A stretch of 64,000 nucleotides of DNA. Origin: Thuidium tamariscinum. Its lineage: Eukaryota > Streptophyta > Bryopsida > Hypnales > Thuidiaceae. Shown here in pieces: positions 29,445 to 40,601 of this stretch; positions within the stretch are counted from its first letter, which is position 1, and the number at the start of each line of letters is the position of its first letter. Below the pieces are notes generated by a model that was not told the origin of the DNA, did no database searches, and saw only the letters and a list, made by a program, of their open reading frames with translations. The position numbers were made by a program, and so were the translations under genes. The stretch spans positions 37,963,682 to 38,027,681 of the forward strand of contig OX344749.2 of assembly GCA_947034885.2 (NCBI GenBank). Reading direction: 5' to 3'.

Positions 29445-30800
29445 AGTCACATTCTTCAACTGCACACGGTCCTCATTGGCAAGCTCAATGGTATCCCAGA
29501 AGTCGCCATTTCTTGTTGTTTGAGCCTAGTTTTCATTATTAGAAGGAAAAACGAAGTTTTGTATGCTCTTGTGGAAAGGATTCTAATTCACCGAAGATTG
29601 CATTATGTGAGTACTGTATGCAAAAGTTAGAAAGGGTCAAAGTTTTGACTAGTGTGTTTTCTAAATTAATATCTTTGACAATAGGTATGTGTTGATATCG
29701 TATCAATTAAGGGAATGTACACCAGCTGAACAATGACCAAGTGATTCTTTTTAGTTCCTGATTATTTTGGAAGTTCCTATAGACTTTAATATGCACTATA
29801 ATGTCAGTACAGGTAGTTGAGATGCCAAGTGTTCAACATTGAGTGCTTTCAACATTTCAATGGGAGGACCAATGAAAGTGGGGCAAGAGGAGACAAAAGT
29901 GGACCATTCTCAAACACCCATCTTCTCTCAATTTTCTATTAGAGGAAGATGAGTCTCCAATCACAAAGCTCAAATCTGAATTTTCAGCATTGAAAACTAT
30001 TAGGTGACAACTTTCAAGAGGCATGAAGAACTCCATGTTGTCATTCGAGCTTGGTTTTCAATTCCGTGACTTAAGTAAAGATTGGGTTAGGGAATCTTCA
30101 AAAGCTAGGTGAGTTGAGTTCAACAAGTTCTATCTTAAATAAAAATTAAAAAATAACATCTGTCAACCTTAGCATATATCTACTTGTGTGTATCCTCATG
30201 TGCCGGTATGTCAATTCCTTTCTGTCTGGGTTTGGAACAATTTCCAGTTGGGGACAGGGAGAGGTTAGTGCTTGAGAAAGAGGCTACTTCTCTTTCCTGT
30301 AGTATTGATTATATTGTACTAATCGTGTTCTTGACTTGTAGGATTTGCTGAATTGGCAGTGTCGCTGTTACCAGTACAATACGAAATCGTTATTGCTCTT
30401 TGCTACTCAAGAGCAAGGGGTACTTTGTTTACAACTGGAATAAGCTGACATGTACTGCATTTCTCACTCAATACGATAAATTGCAACTCTTTGCAGTTAA
30501 TGTGTCTGCTGTCCGTGCCAGGAGTGCTAGGATACCTCTCATCAAACTCTCAAGATTGGCATACTTAAGGCACCCCTTCAGGCACCTGAAAGGGATGTAA
30601 ATTGAAAGCTGAATGCAACTCATTGTGACCCACTTTAAAAACCGACTCCTATAGATTCTTGCCTACGATGTACAATAATGTGCAGCTTTCGATTTGAAGA
30701 GAGCTTTACGGTCAATTTTGGGCTCTCCTGTTTCTCCATGGCAATGAATAATTATCGATTATATCCAACGCCCTTGTCCAAATGGGAAAATAAAATATAA
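29445..30800 (+). other. 3' region of the RH50-type gene and downstream DNA
   Basis: The first few hundred bases after the stop keep a gene-like composition and probably form the 3' UTR. No AATAAA-type signal or end site can be fixed. A 66-codon frame at 30400 has no features and is taken as chance. No other gene seen. Confidence 0.4.
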
Positions 30801-31199
30801 TGAAAACAAAACCTTTCATCTTTTTCTTCTCTTAAGTGTGATTGTGCGTGCTTATTTTAATAGACCTAAAACATATTTTCACTTCATTGCCCTGCTTCTA
30901 GTTTTCTTTTCAGTGTCGTAAGCAATGAAAACACTTCCTCGCTTCCTCGAGTTACATAATACATGCAATACTTAAGGCTCAAGGCTAGTCTAAGTTGGCG
31001 TTGGGACTACACTGCTTTTAAACAGTTCATGTAGGGTATCTAATTGCTACGGAGTACACATTTTAATGCAATGATGAAATCCCCTCAAGATTTGGAGAAG
31101 ATCTCCCCCAAATAAAATTCTTTCTTAACATGCTGAACCATGGAAAATAGCTGAAAGCCATGGTAGAATGGGTTCCTCCCTGACAGTAGTGTTTTTTGA

Positions 31200-31292
31200 G
31201 AAATCATGAAACACTATATGCGCTTTTTTTAAGGCTGACCAATTTGCTCCAAATATACAGCGGAACAAAATAATTAGCACCGAGCAAGCAAT
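31200..31292. repeat. Dispersed repeat shared with 6593-6692
   Basis: AAACACTATATGCGC, GACCAATTTGCTCCAAATATA and GGAACAAAATAATTAGCACCGAGCAA match the 6.6-kb copy in the same orientation. Confidence 0.5.
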
Positions 31293-31499
31293 ACTCTCTT
31301 AATTAACCGGCTCACTTCAGTTAGACCCAGTTCAATGTTGGAATGTGCTTTGGAAACTTGATGCTCCCGTAGGTGAAATCTTTTGTTTCCATGTCCGACA
31401 CCGGTAATCTCCTCGTTCATGCAATCCTCTTAATCTAGCTTGATCCAATATGATAAGCGTCGTTTTTCCATTCCAAGCGTCCAGTAAACTAAGCTTCCT

Positions 31500-32260
31500 T
31501 TCAAACTCCGAGTCTCATATAATTGGATCTTGAACCCGGGATCTTGAAGAGGTTCGTTCTCACCCGATCGATCGATCGATCAGTGCAACTGTTCCGCGTG
31601 AGAAAGCTTTCTGATCGGCTACTGTAGCTGGTCCTCGCTCGACATGAATGAGTTCAACGTAACGTAAATCAGCTCTTCCAATCCCGCAATTACTCCCAGT
31701 GTGAGTACTGGCCCTGCGCGCGGAGCTTCAAACTGTCGTCGTCACCTGGTGGATCGGAGTGATCGATCTCTAGTTGAGGAGCGAGCGCAAGTTAATTAAT
31801 TACGGCCAAACACTACGTACTGCATGTAGTGTGCGTACAGTCCAGTACAAATGGGAAGGACCAACTACAATTAATTAATATGTATAATTTTCTCCAGATT
31901 CATCAGCCTCCACTTGAAAGATGACTTTGCTGTACCTGGCTCTCCGATCCTGCTGGTTGCCACTCCAGCAACCGCCGAACAATGCAAGTGGAGCTCGACA
32001 TCATCATCATTCTTAGTTAGCTTTCGATTTCGATTTCGATGCAAACCAGGTGGCACGAAGTGACCTTCCAATTCATGCCATCGCCATGGAAACCAGCCGG
32101 CAGTCGATCCAGCCAGGCCACAGCTAGGACAGGACAGGACCAAGGCACGCTCGGGAGGATTGGAACATCATCGATCTAGCTTGAGCTTGGCAGGAGATCG
32201 AAAGCGGATTAACCCTGGAAGGACGGACTAGTCTCCGTGGAAATCATGCTTTTGGAAACC
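31500..32260. other. GC-richer patch without a gene
   Basis: Composition rises and includes short tandem words (GATC repeated four times near 31567, TTTCGA repeats near 32030). A 90-codon minus frame at 31871-32143 has no recognisable motif and no partner exons. It could be a promoter relic, a non-coding transcript or a decayed gene. Confidence 0.3.
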
Positions 32261-32269
32261 GTGGGAATC

Positions 32270-33420
32270 ATCTACTATAAAAAAAATTCAAAAGAACTTA
32301 CTGTACTTATTGGAGACTAAACTTTTGTTCAAAGATGAACAATTGCAATTCTGGCTTACATGCAAGAACTCTCTGTCACTTAGTGTCCGCAGCATCCTTC
32401 CAAGGTTAAATCCATTGGTGGGTGTCTTGAGTGGAATGAGATAAGGTAGGAGGTCTATGTAGTGCTCATGCTCTGAATTAAAGTGTCATGTTACACAAAG
32501 GTACATTTTTCTTTCTCTTTGCATCAACAATGTACAAACAGTGTACATTTTAGGAGGTGGGCATTTTTTTTTTAAAAATCAAATGTCTCCAAAGAGACAA
32601 AGGTGGACATATTTATTGACTATTGCATTTCAACTTCAAAAATCCATAACTAATTTTATAAAGCTCCCAAAGAAATGTGAAACAATGTGGATTTGATACT
32701 GATTCTAATTGTCTTTGAAGGAAAAAAAATTGAAAATTACTTTAAGAATTATAACCTCCCTAAATGAGTTAATTTTGAATCCCTAGATGGATGCTTTGTA
32801 GACCTCCTACCTTATTAATGCATTAAATTGTATAATTTTTACATAAACTACTTATTAAGAGCCATACAAGAGAAGTATTGTACAAGACTACACTAGTATC
32901 TTTCAATAACCACTTTGTCACATTTTACTTCCACATAATAAATATGGTGCAATATTTTGCACACATATTATTTATAAAAAAAAAAAAGTTGTTGAACTTG
33001 CTATCTGTCCACAATGTCTCTTGCAAGTTGAATTTCAAAATTTGAGCACCACAAAGATACCATATACTTGGCTACCTCTTCATCTAACTAAGATAGACAT
33101 ACCTATGTCTATCCATCATGGATCCTCTTTCCAACTACAACCCTTTTAACATTTTATCAAGTCTTTGAGTTCAATGATATATGGACTAATGTAGATAAAA
33201 GGGATCCCTTGGGACAAGGGTCCATAATGGAAAAAGAAGGAGGTTTGTAAAGCACCCATTTAGAAGTTGATAATTAATTTGGGGAGATTAAACTTCTTGA
33301 AGTATTTTTCAATTAAAAAAATTTCAAAAGAAGAATGGAATTGACATTCACCCCAGCTCGTTTCACGTTTGGGGGAGCCCTATAGATAGAATGAGTTATA
33401 AATTTTTGAAGTTGAAGCGC
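32270..33420. other. AT-rich stretch, nothing recognised
   Basis: No gene, RNA or clear repeat structure seen on either strand. Confidence 0.5.
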
Positions 33421-33469
33421 AGGGGTCACTACAAGCATCAATCCATATCCTAAAATATACACCCTTTAC

Positions 33470-33883
33470 ACATCACTAGAGTAACATTGCCAATTACCAC
33501 ACAGAGGAAATTCAAATCCATCTCCGCAACACAATAGGAACTGACAAACTCTCAAACTTGACACGATTATTCAATTCCATGTTAATTCTCTTCCAACAAT
33601 AAATCTGGCAAAATGGGCTCCTCTTCAGGGTTGCAACTTCAATATAACATGCTTGAAATTTCTCAAAAAAATCATTGTTGCCCTTTACCACACATTGTGT
33701 GATGACTGTGTGGCGGTTCACAAAGTTGGAAAATTGTGTGATGGGTGCCTGGTCTTTAGCAATTGTACTGTCCGATATTTGGAAGTATCCAGTCAATGGC
33801 AGGTTTACTCTGGTGCAATGAGAAATTAAACAAAATGTACCTCCGTCAGCGTTAGATAGAGGATGCTTTTCGATCGAGTCCAA
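33470..33883 (-). pseudogene. Receptor-like extracellular domain fragment, copy 1
   Basis: The minus frame 33883-33512 (123 codons) contains GTFCLISHCTRVNLPLTGYF, then a Cys-containing stretch, then NNRVKFESLSVPIV. After a one-base frame change it continues DGFEFPLCGNWQC at about 33515-33480. The pattern (small-residue/Cys start, a hydrophobic strand, then VPIV ... GFEF ... W.C) resembles the galacturonan-binding and C-terminal ectodomain of WAK/LRK10-like receptor kinases. A related sequence lies at 34740-35450 and a shorter piece at 63270-63390. No kinase domain is present. Seen: the repeated pattern and the frame break. The family assignment is tentative. Confidence 0.35.
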
Positions 33884-34739
33884 GAGTGTTATGAACCTTG
33901 TGTTGCATATTTCATGATCATTTCCTTCACGGAATCTTACTTATGGCATTGAAGGTGTTCTCCCAGAGACCCAGACACCAGACCTGTTAACTGTGTTAAG
34001 CATATAAGTTAAGTTAGAACTGGAATCACTCAATCAGCATAATTGCCTCTCATTTAATACAAGTGATTATTGTTTCTCAGAAGTCTGAACCAAGGAACTG
34101 TCACAAACCAAGGAATTGTCACATGAGTTTGAACTTAACCTCCTGACCTCACCCTAACTTAATGATGCAAAAACCTGATAAATCATCTCTCTCAGAGCAT
34201 TGTCATACTTAAAGCATCCGTCTCCACTGCAAAGACAGGAGCAGGGACAGGAAGTTATCAAGATTTTGTTTTTTGTTTTTTTGTTCTTGTTCTTTTTTAA
34301 ACAAATGGAACATGATTTAGAAGTGGAGGGACAGAGGCTGACCCCTCATTCCCTTCCATCAACTTTTCAAAAAAATTGGCCCTATGCAGAAACAGACAAC
34401 AATCCCAACCTGGAATAGTGGACTATTTTGCATTACGAAAGAGAAGGAAAGGAGAAGATTCTAAATGGAGAAAAAAATCATGGAACATAGGGCAGTTCTA
34501 ATTTATTGACCCACATGATAAAGTTTGAGGAGGTATGACAATACAAGGTCTTCAACCAAGCTTGGATTTCTTTTACTATGTATTTGGTGCCTCAACTTCC
34601 AGAAGAGTCTGAGAACTCAAGACTACATGGACCATTCTATGTGGCTCATTTCTTTGGGTAATTTGGATATCTCGCAACCATGGTATTCTCTCACCACCAC
34701 AGGCCTTTGGATTACATAGAGCAAGCTATGAAGGAAGCG

Positions 34740-35455
34740 ATTTTGGGCTCTTAGTAGCCAAGCTGAATAGTTGAAAGTTCAAATTAGAGTTCAACAACAT
34801 CTGCAGGACATTAGAGTAACATTAGGGGATTTTTGATGTCATTGGAAGACTGCGGGTTCCCGGACTGCGGGAACGCAATTTCTGCCACATAAATCCTACA
34901 TGGTCAAGAGAGTGCCACATCGTTTAAAAAATTTTGAAATTTTTTGGGGGGGATTTTTTCATATTTCAAGACCCCCAATTTATTTATTTTTTGAAATTTT
35001 TTGGGTAAATGTTGGCTTGACAACGGCTAGTAGTTACGGGAACAGTTTCGGGAAACAACCCCGAAACGGCCCTTTGGAGGCCTCAAATTCCCTCTAATGC
35101 CTTGCCAATCACTGCACACATCAAATTCGAATCCTTCTCTATATACTACAATAGGTACTTGCAAGCTCTCAAATTCGACATGATTGTTCAATGCCACATT
35201 GAGCTTGACTCCAAAAAAATATATGAAAAAAAGTTTCTTCTTGCAAATTTTGTTGCAACTTGAAAGCAGCATGAATGAAATATTTTGAAAAAAATAACAC
35301 AACCCTTCATTGCATAGAGTGCGGCAACTGTGTGGTGGTCTAATTTCTTGTTCCATTTGCACATTGTAATGTACAATACAGTGTGTGTGCAATGATAGAG
35401 TCTAGTTTTTGGATGTGTCTGGTTAATGGCAGGTTTACCCTACAACCATCTCAAA
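34740..35455 (-). pseudogene. Receptor-like extracellular domain fragment, copy 2, split by an insertion
   Basis: Minus frames here repeat the copy 1 pattern: VNLPLT near 35430 and, further on, LNNHVEFESLQVPIVV, then GFEFDVCSDWQ at about 35135-35105. A family D element (34820-35099) interrupts it just after this point: copy 1 reads TAGAGTAACATTGCCAATT at 33477-33495, and copy 2 has the same bases on either side of the insertion. Frames shift between blocks, so the copy is broken. The role of the intact ancestor is uncertain. Confidence 0.35.
34820..35099. mobile_element. Family D miniature inverted-repeat element, copy 2
   Basis: Left end CATTAGGGGATTTTTGATG; right end read backwards CATTAGAGGGAATTTGAGG. 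Inside, CGGGTTCCCGGACTGCGGGAAC and GGGAACAGTTTCGGGAAAC echo the inner words of copy 1 at 6217-6487, in opposite orientation. Inserted into the receptor-like fragment; comparison with the uninterrupted copy 1 at 33.48 kb brackets the junctions and is compatible with a TA target. Confidence 0.7.
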
Positions 35456-35459
35456 CAAG

Positions 35460-37020
35460 TTTAATTGAACTTGACTTAGGTCCCAAGTTTGAGCAGGTAG
35501 AGGAGATGACTATTAGTATTGTTTGGAGTAAGAGATAGCCTGGCTTCCTCTTGCTAATTTACATAGGTCTTTCATTTTTTTACCTCTCAATTCTTACTCT
35601 TATCTCTTCATTACTAACCTCTTAGCCTAGGTGTTGCTCCTTTGGTTTTTCTTTTAAACCTTTAACGCTTGAGAGTTGGCCTACAATTTTTGATACTCCA
35701 ATGTGTAATACAGTATGCATCACAATGACAATGAAGTGTTAGCATGAATGCCTAACACTACAAAAATTTCCACCAATTGATCATTGTTTGCATCTACAAT
35801 TTTGTACCTACACTTGCATCCCGACAATAAACAACATTAATGAAAAGGATTCGCAATTGTCACAAGCTGCAAATGAGTGAATCAATGAGCTAACCAACCA
35901 TTCACAATTGTCCAACAAAGACCATACTATAGAAATAATAGTAAGTTTGTTGTGCAATTACGGAAAAGCATGTAAGTTGAACACCGGATTCCATTAAGGC
36001 CAAGCATGTTGTATTGTAATAGAATCATAGGCCATTTCTAGCTTTGTTAAGTGTTTAAAGGTTAATGCAATGGTTCTTCCATTTGTTCTAAACAAAATGA
36101 AAGTTATGACTTTTTCTATTGTGAAACAACTTGTGGGCTTTTCATATTTTGCCAAGTTGTACAACCGGAGATGGAAAATAGCAAAGCCAAGAATAAAGAG
36201 TGATCAATATTGGTTGCATAAGGGCATATTTTGTTGAATTGTTCCTTTACTAAGCCATTGACATACTACTTCACATTGGATAATAGTTGCTCTTATCATG
36301 TCAATGCAATAATAGTGAGGCAATTCCAAAAAACATGCACAAAAAAAAACTAATGTTTGTCTGTCTTTATTGCTAAGGTCGTCATTCTTCTTATGGAATC
36401 TATTAAGTTGACCAAATATGAAGAGCATGCAATTTGGCTTACACCAAGAATAGTCATAATTGTCATATCTTTTCAAGCATTGTTATATATGCCAATAAAT
36501 TGGATCTTTCCCTTAGTTTTTGCTGAAACCTTAAACAATTTTGTGGCCATTTTTCAATCAATGAATGACCAAAAAAAATTGTATAGGATAGAAGCGCCAT
36601 TGTTCACTCTTAGAAGTTTGTACCAAAAGGGGAAATCATACTCAATAGCAAGTCACAATTGAATATGTGTCCTTCAAATGCACCGGTGAATCAAAGTGAA
36701 GCATTTGCAAGAAACAATATTCAAAGTCTAGAGTACAAGAATGACAACATGTACTAAATGAGTGGTTTTGCTTTATATGAGATTGGTTTCTTGCTTCAAA
36801 GCATTGTGAGTTGTTGGGGAGGTGCCATGTGTTTGTTTGGAATGTAGGCGATGATGGACAACTCCCTACAAACTTCAAAAAACAATTCTAGAATGGACCT
36901 TCTAAGGTAGCAACATCCATAACCAATATTGTATCCATAACTAGCAAGTAGAGTGCCCTTAAATTGTCTTCAAGAGTACCTTGAAACTATCACCCATTCT
37001 TAATTTTGATTAGTAAACTC
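35460..37020. other. AT-rich stretch, nothing recognised
   Basis: No gene supported. Open frames of 90-101 codons at 36204-36662 on both strands overlap each other and show no motif. Confidence 0.5.
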
Positions 37021-37039
37021 TGAATTTTTTAGATTTTGT

Positions 37040-37300
37040 TGTAAGAATCAAGGTAGGTTTACTAAAGTGTGGTATAGGGTACCCTAGTGAGTTCTTTGAA
37101 AATTCATAGAAATTAGATGTCTTATCCAAATGAGTTGAAAATTCATAGAAATTAGATGCCTTGTCCAATAATCAAAGTCTTTTTTTTTTTGAAAATTCAT
37201 GATTTTCAAATGCTAATACTGCAAAAATATTTTTTCTAGAAAAAGATACCTTTAACACTACTGAATTGCTTATTTTGATGGTTATGGATGTTCATACCTT
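37040..37300. repeat. Family E repeat, copy E1
   Basis: Shares ordered words with copies near 43.6, 50.5 and 58.2 kb (CATAGAAATTA, TGATTTTCA.ATGCTAATA, TTTTTCTAGAAAAAG, CTGAATTGCTTATTT). Within it, GAAAATTCATAGAAATTAGATG occurs twice, about 47 bp apart. The right side ends near ATACCTTAAG. Confidence 0.45.
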
Positions 37301-38595
37301 AAGTCATAAACCAGGGGCCACTTTTCTTGAGTATGGCCTGTGGGTGTGTTTGGAAACCCTACAGGCCTAACCCTCAATTATCCCTGAATTCGGCCATAAT
37401 AGCAGCCAGCTTTCTTTACTAATCCTTCCTTTGTCCCAAGAAATTGCACATGGAAATGTAGGACTTCGAGAGAGAGAGCCTGATCAAAGGTTTCGGCTTT
37501 ATGCGGGGCGGTTTCTGACTCATATCCAGTATCACAAACTTTTGCTGCATCTGCTCAGTGCTCAATGTGGCAGAAAAAACGGCACTCACATTGACCAAGC
37601 CACATCACAAAAAACTGCCAAATGGAAGTTACCCAATGGAGTGACATTTTCCCATTTTGTAGTAAGGTAGAGGGCTCGAAAACAGTTCGGGCATTAAGAA
37701 CCGCCCCTATAACTGGTTGTAGAATGGACATGATGCAGTTTATAAATTGACCTCACGAGTCATTGAATGAAGTGAAGGAAAAAGCATTCTTTGTCGCAAG
37801 AGCCAATCATTGTCTTTGCTTTCCCCATTTTTCTTTAGAATTGCAACTGAACAGTATATGAAGGACCTAGGAACATAAATAGGGACCTAGGACACATCTC
37901 CTTTGAAAATTCACAAGTAATTCAATAATGTTTCAAAAAATATGAAACCACTTGGGCTAGATTTTCCATCAATTTTTCTTGGTCTGAAAAATGAGCTAAA
38001 AATGTTCCCATCTAAAGAAATACTGTAAAAATGCGAACCAGCCCTTAGATGAGCGGTTTATGAGCCTTCTACCATAAAGTTGGCAACCCATTTTTAACCA
38101 CCACCACATTTGCACAGTATAGGTCATTGTGTTTCCAATCAGTTGTGGTTTACATTATAGTTCACATGGAGTTGGATGAGTTGAAGCAGCATAAATGTTC
38201 AAGACGTGTAACTTGCATTGAAAGTATAGAATGATCACAATATGTGCATTGATTTCTTTCAATGATTTGTAACTAGCCTATGAAAAAAAATAGAATGACC
38301 TATATAACAAAAATAAGTTTTACAGAATCTTAAAAAAAAAAATTAGAGTAGTTTCATTTCTGACGGAAAAAAATGTAAAAAAATTTCAAATCTCTTTTGA
38401 TTTAATTTTCTTACACAGGGAATTTTTTCCTTGAACACACCTATCCAGCAAATTTGCCCCAATGCTTAAGTGGTTGGAAATGGGTTGCCATCCCATTCAA
38501 CCTGACTTCCATTTATTAGCCTCTCCTATCAGTTGGCAGTTTGGCAGTTCCGTGCACACACTCACAAGTACTTCAGTAAATCCATATGAATATGA
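37300..38595. other. Intergenic stretch, partly GC-richer, no gene
   Basis: A gene-like patch at 37330-37700 contains a 79-codon plus frame (37431-37670) without recognisable motifs. It may be a degraded exon, but nothing else supports it. The remainder is AT-rich with nothing recognised. Confidence 0.4.
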
Positions 38596-39404
38596 GCCCT
38601 TTTTTTTACTTTTTGAGAAAGTGCCAAGATGGCGATCACTTCAAATTTGGTGAAGCATTGTATTTTTACATTCATCCATCTTTTGGACTTAAAAACACTT
38701 TTTCGTCACATTCATACACTTTTTCATCCAAATTTGGAAACTTCATCCATATTTTAAAGAAAACTAGAAAATTTCTGGCAAAAAAAAGACATTTATTTTG
38801 AAATGGTGCAATCTGGCCACACAGTGCTGGAAAAAAAAAGACTGCATATGATACACTCAATCCTTGCATTTGTGTATAAATCTTGTACTAATTCATATAC
38901 TTTATACAATATCAAAATATTAACATAAACCACTCTGTAACAGGCAAAATGGGAGTAAGCAGTTTTCTTTCTTCCCTTTGTCTTTTGATTCACACCATTC
39001 TCCCCCCCCCCAAAAAAAAAATAATAATCATAATATCAACTAGGTACAATAGCAAAAAGTGGTGGTTGTAATCAAGGGTTTTTTTTGGCAATTTGGTGTG
39101 AAAATTGCACCAAATTTTTGGCTTGGCACCAAGCCTATAAGAAAAAAAACAATAAAATTTTGGATGAAATCACCAATAAACTTTTAAAAAAATTAAATAG
39201 TGGATGAAATCGCCAAATATTGGATGAGAATAAAATGATAGATATGTATTATGTGCTAATATGATATTTTCTATCTAATATATCGATGAATGTTGAGATT
39301 TGGAGCTCCACAATAAAATGAAATATTGCCACTTTAGCACTTCACAGGAAATGAAAAAACAAACCTGATTGTAGTGGCGGTACTCACTTTAGAAAAATTA
39401 TGTA

Positions 39405-39677
39405 AAGTAGGTACACCCAAAAGCGCCATGTTCCTAAAAGCGCCATCTACAATGTGCATACATTTCCAAAATCAGTCATGTTCACAGACTATAGATGGTG
39501 CTTTCAGAAACAAACTTTGACCATTAATAACTTTTGCATACGGTATCCAAATCCTATGTTCTTTGGAGCATTGGAACATGCTTTCACTTGCCAACAAGAT
39601 TGCATGAAAATCTGAACGAGTTAATAATAAGAACTAGACACAATATGAATAAGTGGCACTTTTGGATGTACCCACTT
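39405..39677. mobile_element. Family A element, copy A1 (TA-flanked)
   Basis: Left end AAGTAGGTACACCCAAAAGC; right end read backwards AAGTGGGTACATCCAAAAGT. TA at 39403-39404 and at 39678-39679. 273 bp. The interior TTAATAACTTTTGCATACGG is shared with A2, A4 and, reversed, A3 and A5. It preserves the empty site of the B3 insertion. TA duplication and size fit a Tc1/mariner-type MITE, though the termini match no family I can name. Confidence 0.78.
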
Positions 39678-40350
39678 TATTAAGCATGGATGTATGCCCT
39701 CTGCCTTTTCACTTAAGGTAGTCTACTCATAAAGTGACCATTTAAACCTACCTGACTCATCATTGACAGTATTACATATTTCAAACAACATGTCACTTGT
39801 TCCTAAAGAGGGGTCACATTTAGACCAGAGTCGCCTTGTAGAGCAAACTACCAGCTACCTTACCTTATATCTTACAGCTTGGGGCCATGGGCTCTCCTTG
39901 TGACTTTGCAGGCAGAGTTGCAGGACCGGCCATTGAGCTGCCTCAGTGCCGCACATGAAATCACCAACACTGTCAATATGTATGCAAAGAGTGAACAATT
40001 CCCAACCCACGGCAGCCTGGCATTTCAGAAACTACAGTAAGTAAGCAACATAATACAACCACCTCCATCTGACTGCAGAATATATATAACTTAGCATAAT
40101 TCCATAACAATGGAGACAAATCTGTACACTAATTCTAAGAAGATTTTTTACAACTGTGCATCACCAGTGATGGTTGGAACACTTTACAATCATGGTCCAA
40201 GTGCCAGCTAAAACAGTCACAACCAGCCCTTTGTTTTCCGGCACCATAGGGCCAGATTGCACCATTTCAAAATAAATGTTTTTTTTTCAGATAAAAGTAA
40301 TCTTTTTTTCGCCAGAAATTATTTAGTTTTCATTAAAATATGGATGAAGT

Positions 40351-40526
40351 CACCAAATTTGGATGAAAAAGTGTATGAATATGATGGAAAAGTATTTTTT
40401 AAGTCCAAAAGATAAATGAATGTAGAAATTCAAAGCTTCACCAAATTTAGATGAAAAAGTGTATGAATATGATGGAAAAGTGTTTTTAAGTCCAAAAGAC
40501 AAATGAATGTAGAAATTCAAAGCTTC
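40351..40526. repeat. 88-bp tandem duplication
   Basis: The unit starting CACCAAATTT at 40351 and again at 40439 (ATGAAAAAGTGTATGAATATGATGG in both) differs at a few positions; a third partial start lies at 40526. It lies inside the right arm of the foldback element. Confidence 0.85.
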
Positions 40527-40601
40527 TTCAAATTTGAAGTGATCACCATCTTGGCACTTTCTCAAAAAGTAAAAAAAGAAAATTGGGTCACAACCTGTTA
40601 A

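Larger units (their letters stand above)
38600..40580. mobile_element. Foldback-type element, about 2 kb, with arms of 240-350 bp
   Basis: The left arm (about 38600-38840) reads TTTTTGAGAAAGTGCCAAGATGG ... GGACTTAAAAACACTTTTTC ... GACATTTATTTTGAAATGG. The right arm (about 40232-40580) is its inverse, lengthened by a tandem duplication. The loop of about 1.4 kb includes a family A element (39405-39677), a C/A homopolymer junction near 39001-39020 and no coding sequence. A related arm fragment lies near 2325-2390. Terminal duplications were not identified. Confidence 0.6.

Noticed and set aside
31530-31545. Inverse of a GGGTTCAAGATCC word, tRNA-like
   Set aside because: No cloverleaf can be drawn around it.
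31871-32143. 90-codon minus frame in the GC-richer patch
   Set aside because: No motif, no splice partners, and low complexity words in the DNA; kept only as an unexplained patch.
36204-36662. Overlapping 90- and 101-codon frames on opposite strands
   Set aside because: They shadow each other, and neither shows a motif or codon bias.
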